The notes under the pieces: generated by a model
The model's database searches: none
The model's input: only the letters and a program-made list of their open reading frames with translations
Told to the model about the DNA's origin: nothing
Assembly (NCBI GenBank): GCA_003501335.1
Contig: DNPQ01000364.1
Span: 1 to 6,340 of the forward strand
Source: Bacillota bacterium
GTDB lineage: Bacteria > Bacillota > UBA4882 > UBA8346
Direction: 5' to 3'
DNA: 6,340 nt
Position numbers and translations under genes: made by a program
Shown: piece by piece, positions 5,439 through 6,340 of the stretch
Numbering within the stretch: the first letter of the stretch is position 1
Layout: each line of letters starts with the position of its first letter

Positions 5439-6340
5439 TTGTGGGGAATTGAATTAAAACGCCATAGTGAAATTCCACTTGCGCGCCAAATTTACATGAC
5501 GCTGCGGGAGCAGATGCTTGCGGGATTTCTTCAAGCCGGTGAAATGCTGCCTTCCACCCGTGAAATGGCTACGGATTTATCCGTATCAAGAAATACAGTC
5601 TGTGAAGCTTATGAAATGTTAGCTGCTGAAGGATATATTATAAGCCACCAGGGTTCACCAACCCGCGTTGCCGATGGCTTACAATTAAAAAGACCCGTTC
5701 CGGCATTTCAAAAATTAAATGAGTCCTTTCAAGCCATTGGTCAACCCACGGCGGATTTTTGGACCGGTCAGCCTGATTTACGGCGTTTTCCCATGCGTTT
5801 ATGGTTACAGTTGGTACGCATATCTGCCGCAGAGCTTCCTATCACTCAATGGGGCTATACCGGACCGGACGGTCTACCCGCCCTGCGTGAACAAATTGCG
5901 ACCTGGTTATTCCGGAGCAAAGGGCTTGAAGTTTCGCCACAGGATATTTTTATTACTGCCGGGTCCACCCACGCATTGCATATCATTGCGGAAATACTTT
6001 CAAGCGAAGGTAAGGAAATAATCGTTGAAGATCCCTGTCATATGGGAATGATTCAGGTACTGCAAAAAACAGGATTCATAATCCGTCCGGTACCAGTGGA
6101 CGGGCATGGCATTCAAACCGAACATATAGAGAGTCAAGGCGCATGTGCCGTCTATTTAACTCCATCTCATCAATTTCCGCTTGGGGGCATTCTTCCGGCG
6201 GGGCGGCGCGCCGATTTAATACGAATGGCAAGGAACAATAATCTTTATCTGATCGAAGATGATTATGACAGTGAATTTCGTTATGCTGGTCCCCCAATCA
6301 CTCCTCTTTTTTCCATGGATCCGCAGCGAGTTATCTATGT
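5439..6340 (+). CDS. MocR/GabR-type (GntR family) regulator with aminotransferase-like domain, 3' partial
   Basis: The first 300 residues of a protein that should be about 450-480 long; the window cuts it. The N-terminal GntR winged helix (about 11-78) reads PLARQIYMTLREQM, then LPSTREMATDLSVSRNTV and AYEMLAAEGYI. After a linker (about 80-105) comes a fold-type I aminotransferase-like domain: WGYTGPDGLPALREQI (138-153), FITAGSTHAL (171-180), IVEDP (195-199), TPSHQFPLGG (241-250) and IEDDYDSEFRY (272-282), where D274 and Y276 match the PLP-contacting Asp and Tyr of GabR. The window ends at Y300, a few residues before the expected lysine that would bind PLP. Such proteins sense PLP-bound amines or amino acids, or PLP itself, and control a neighbouring gene. 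The start is TTG at 5439, 5 nt after GGAGG. A nearer-looking GTG at 5441 hits a stop after three codons, and the first in-frame ATG (codon 20) would remove part of the DNA-binding domain. It is divergent from the EamA transporter gene. Confidence 0.94.
   Translation, partial: MWGIELKRHSEIPLARQIYMTLREQMLAGFLQAGEMLPSTREMATDLSVSRNTVCEAYEMLAAEGYIISHQGSPTRVADGLQLKRPVPAFQKLNESFQAIGQPTADFWTGQPDLRRFPMRLWLQLVRISAAELPITQWGYTGPDGLPALREQIATWLFRSKGLEVSPQDIFITAGSTHALHIIAEILSSEGKEIIVEDPCHMGMIQVLQKTGFIIRPVPVDGHGIQTEHIESQGACAVYLTPSHQFPLGGILPAGRRADLIRMARNNNLYLIEDDYDSEFRYAGPPITPLFSMDPQRVIY

Noticed and set aside
5441..5452. GTG after GGAGG as the start of the MocR-type gene.
   Set aside because: The frame reads GTG GGG AAT TGA and stops at once; only TTG at 5439 opens the frame carrying the family motifs.
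5719..6021. Plus-strand frame of 100 codons beginning at ATG 5719.
   Set aside because: It is out of frame with the MocR-type gene, whose conserved aminotransferase motifs run straight through the same bases.

Overview
The window looks like chromosomal DNA from a Gram-positive bacterium of the Firmicutes (Bacillota) type, perhaps a clostridial or Negativicutes-like lineage. Evidence is the strong purine-rich Shine-Dalgarno sequences before every gene, a near-consensus sigma-A promoter, and families common in that phylum. Genus cannot be read from the sequence. There are five protein genes. No RNA gene, mobile element or CRISPR array was seen.

Left block (70-4197, all on the minus strand, transcribed right to left): a compact three-gene operon of a MarR-family regulator followed by the two halves of a heterodimeric ABC exporter of the TM287/288, EfrAB, YfiBC type. 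The genes are separated by 14 nt and 1 nt. One half (TM287-like) has a degenerate ATPase site, with Asp for the catalytic Glu and Gln for the switch His. The other half (TM288-like) keeps both catalytic residues but has an altered signature, LSQGQ. A sigma-A promoter at 4254-4282 drives the operon. It lies between two palindromes sharing the core TTAGGTACCTAA, one near the predicted transcription start and one just upstream of -35. The simplest reading is an autoregulated, inducible multidrug or toxic-compound efflux operon. The regulator ends in an unusual His/Cys-rich tail, CHHDHHC, that could bind metal.

Middle (4198-4384): the operon control region, plus an interrupted hairpin between the stop codon of the upstream gene and the operon promoter.

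Right block (4385-6340): an EamA/DMT-family ten-helix membrane transporter on the minus strand, and, divergent from it on the plus strand, a MocR/GabR-type regulator (GntR winged helix fused to an aminotransferase-like domain). The regulator starts at a TTG codon and runs off the window just before the expected PLP-binding lysine. The shared 130-bp intergenic region carries inverted and direct repeats suited to the regulator. The likely arrangement is a MocR protein controlling itself and the adjacent exporter.

For all four minus-strand genes the longest reading frame overshoots the probable start: the Shine-Dalgarno sequence lies within or overlaps the extra 5' codons, so the internal ATG is preferred. 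Everything here fits known families; I see no convincing sign of a wholly undescribed system. The most distinctive points are the metal-ligand-like tail on the MarR protein and the two-operator promoter.
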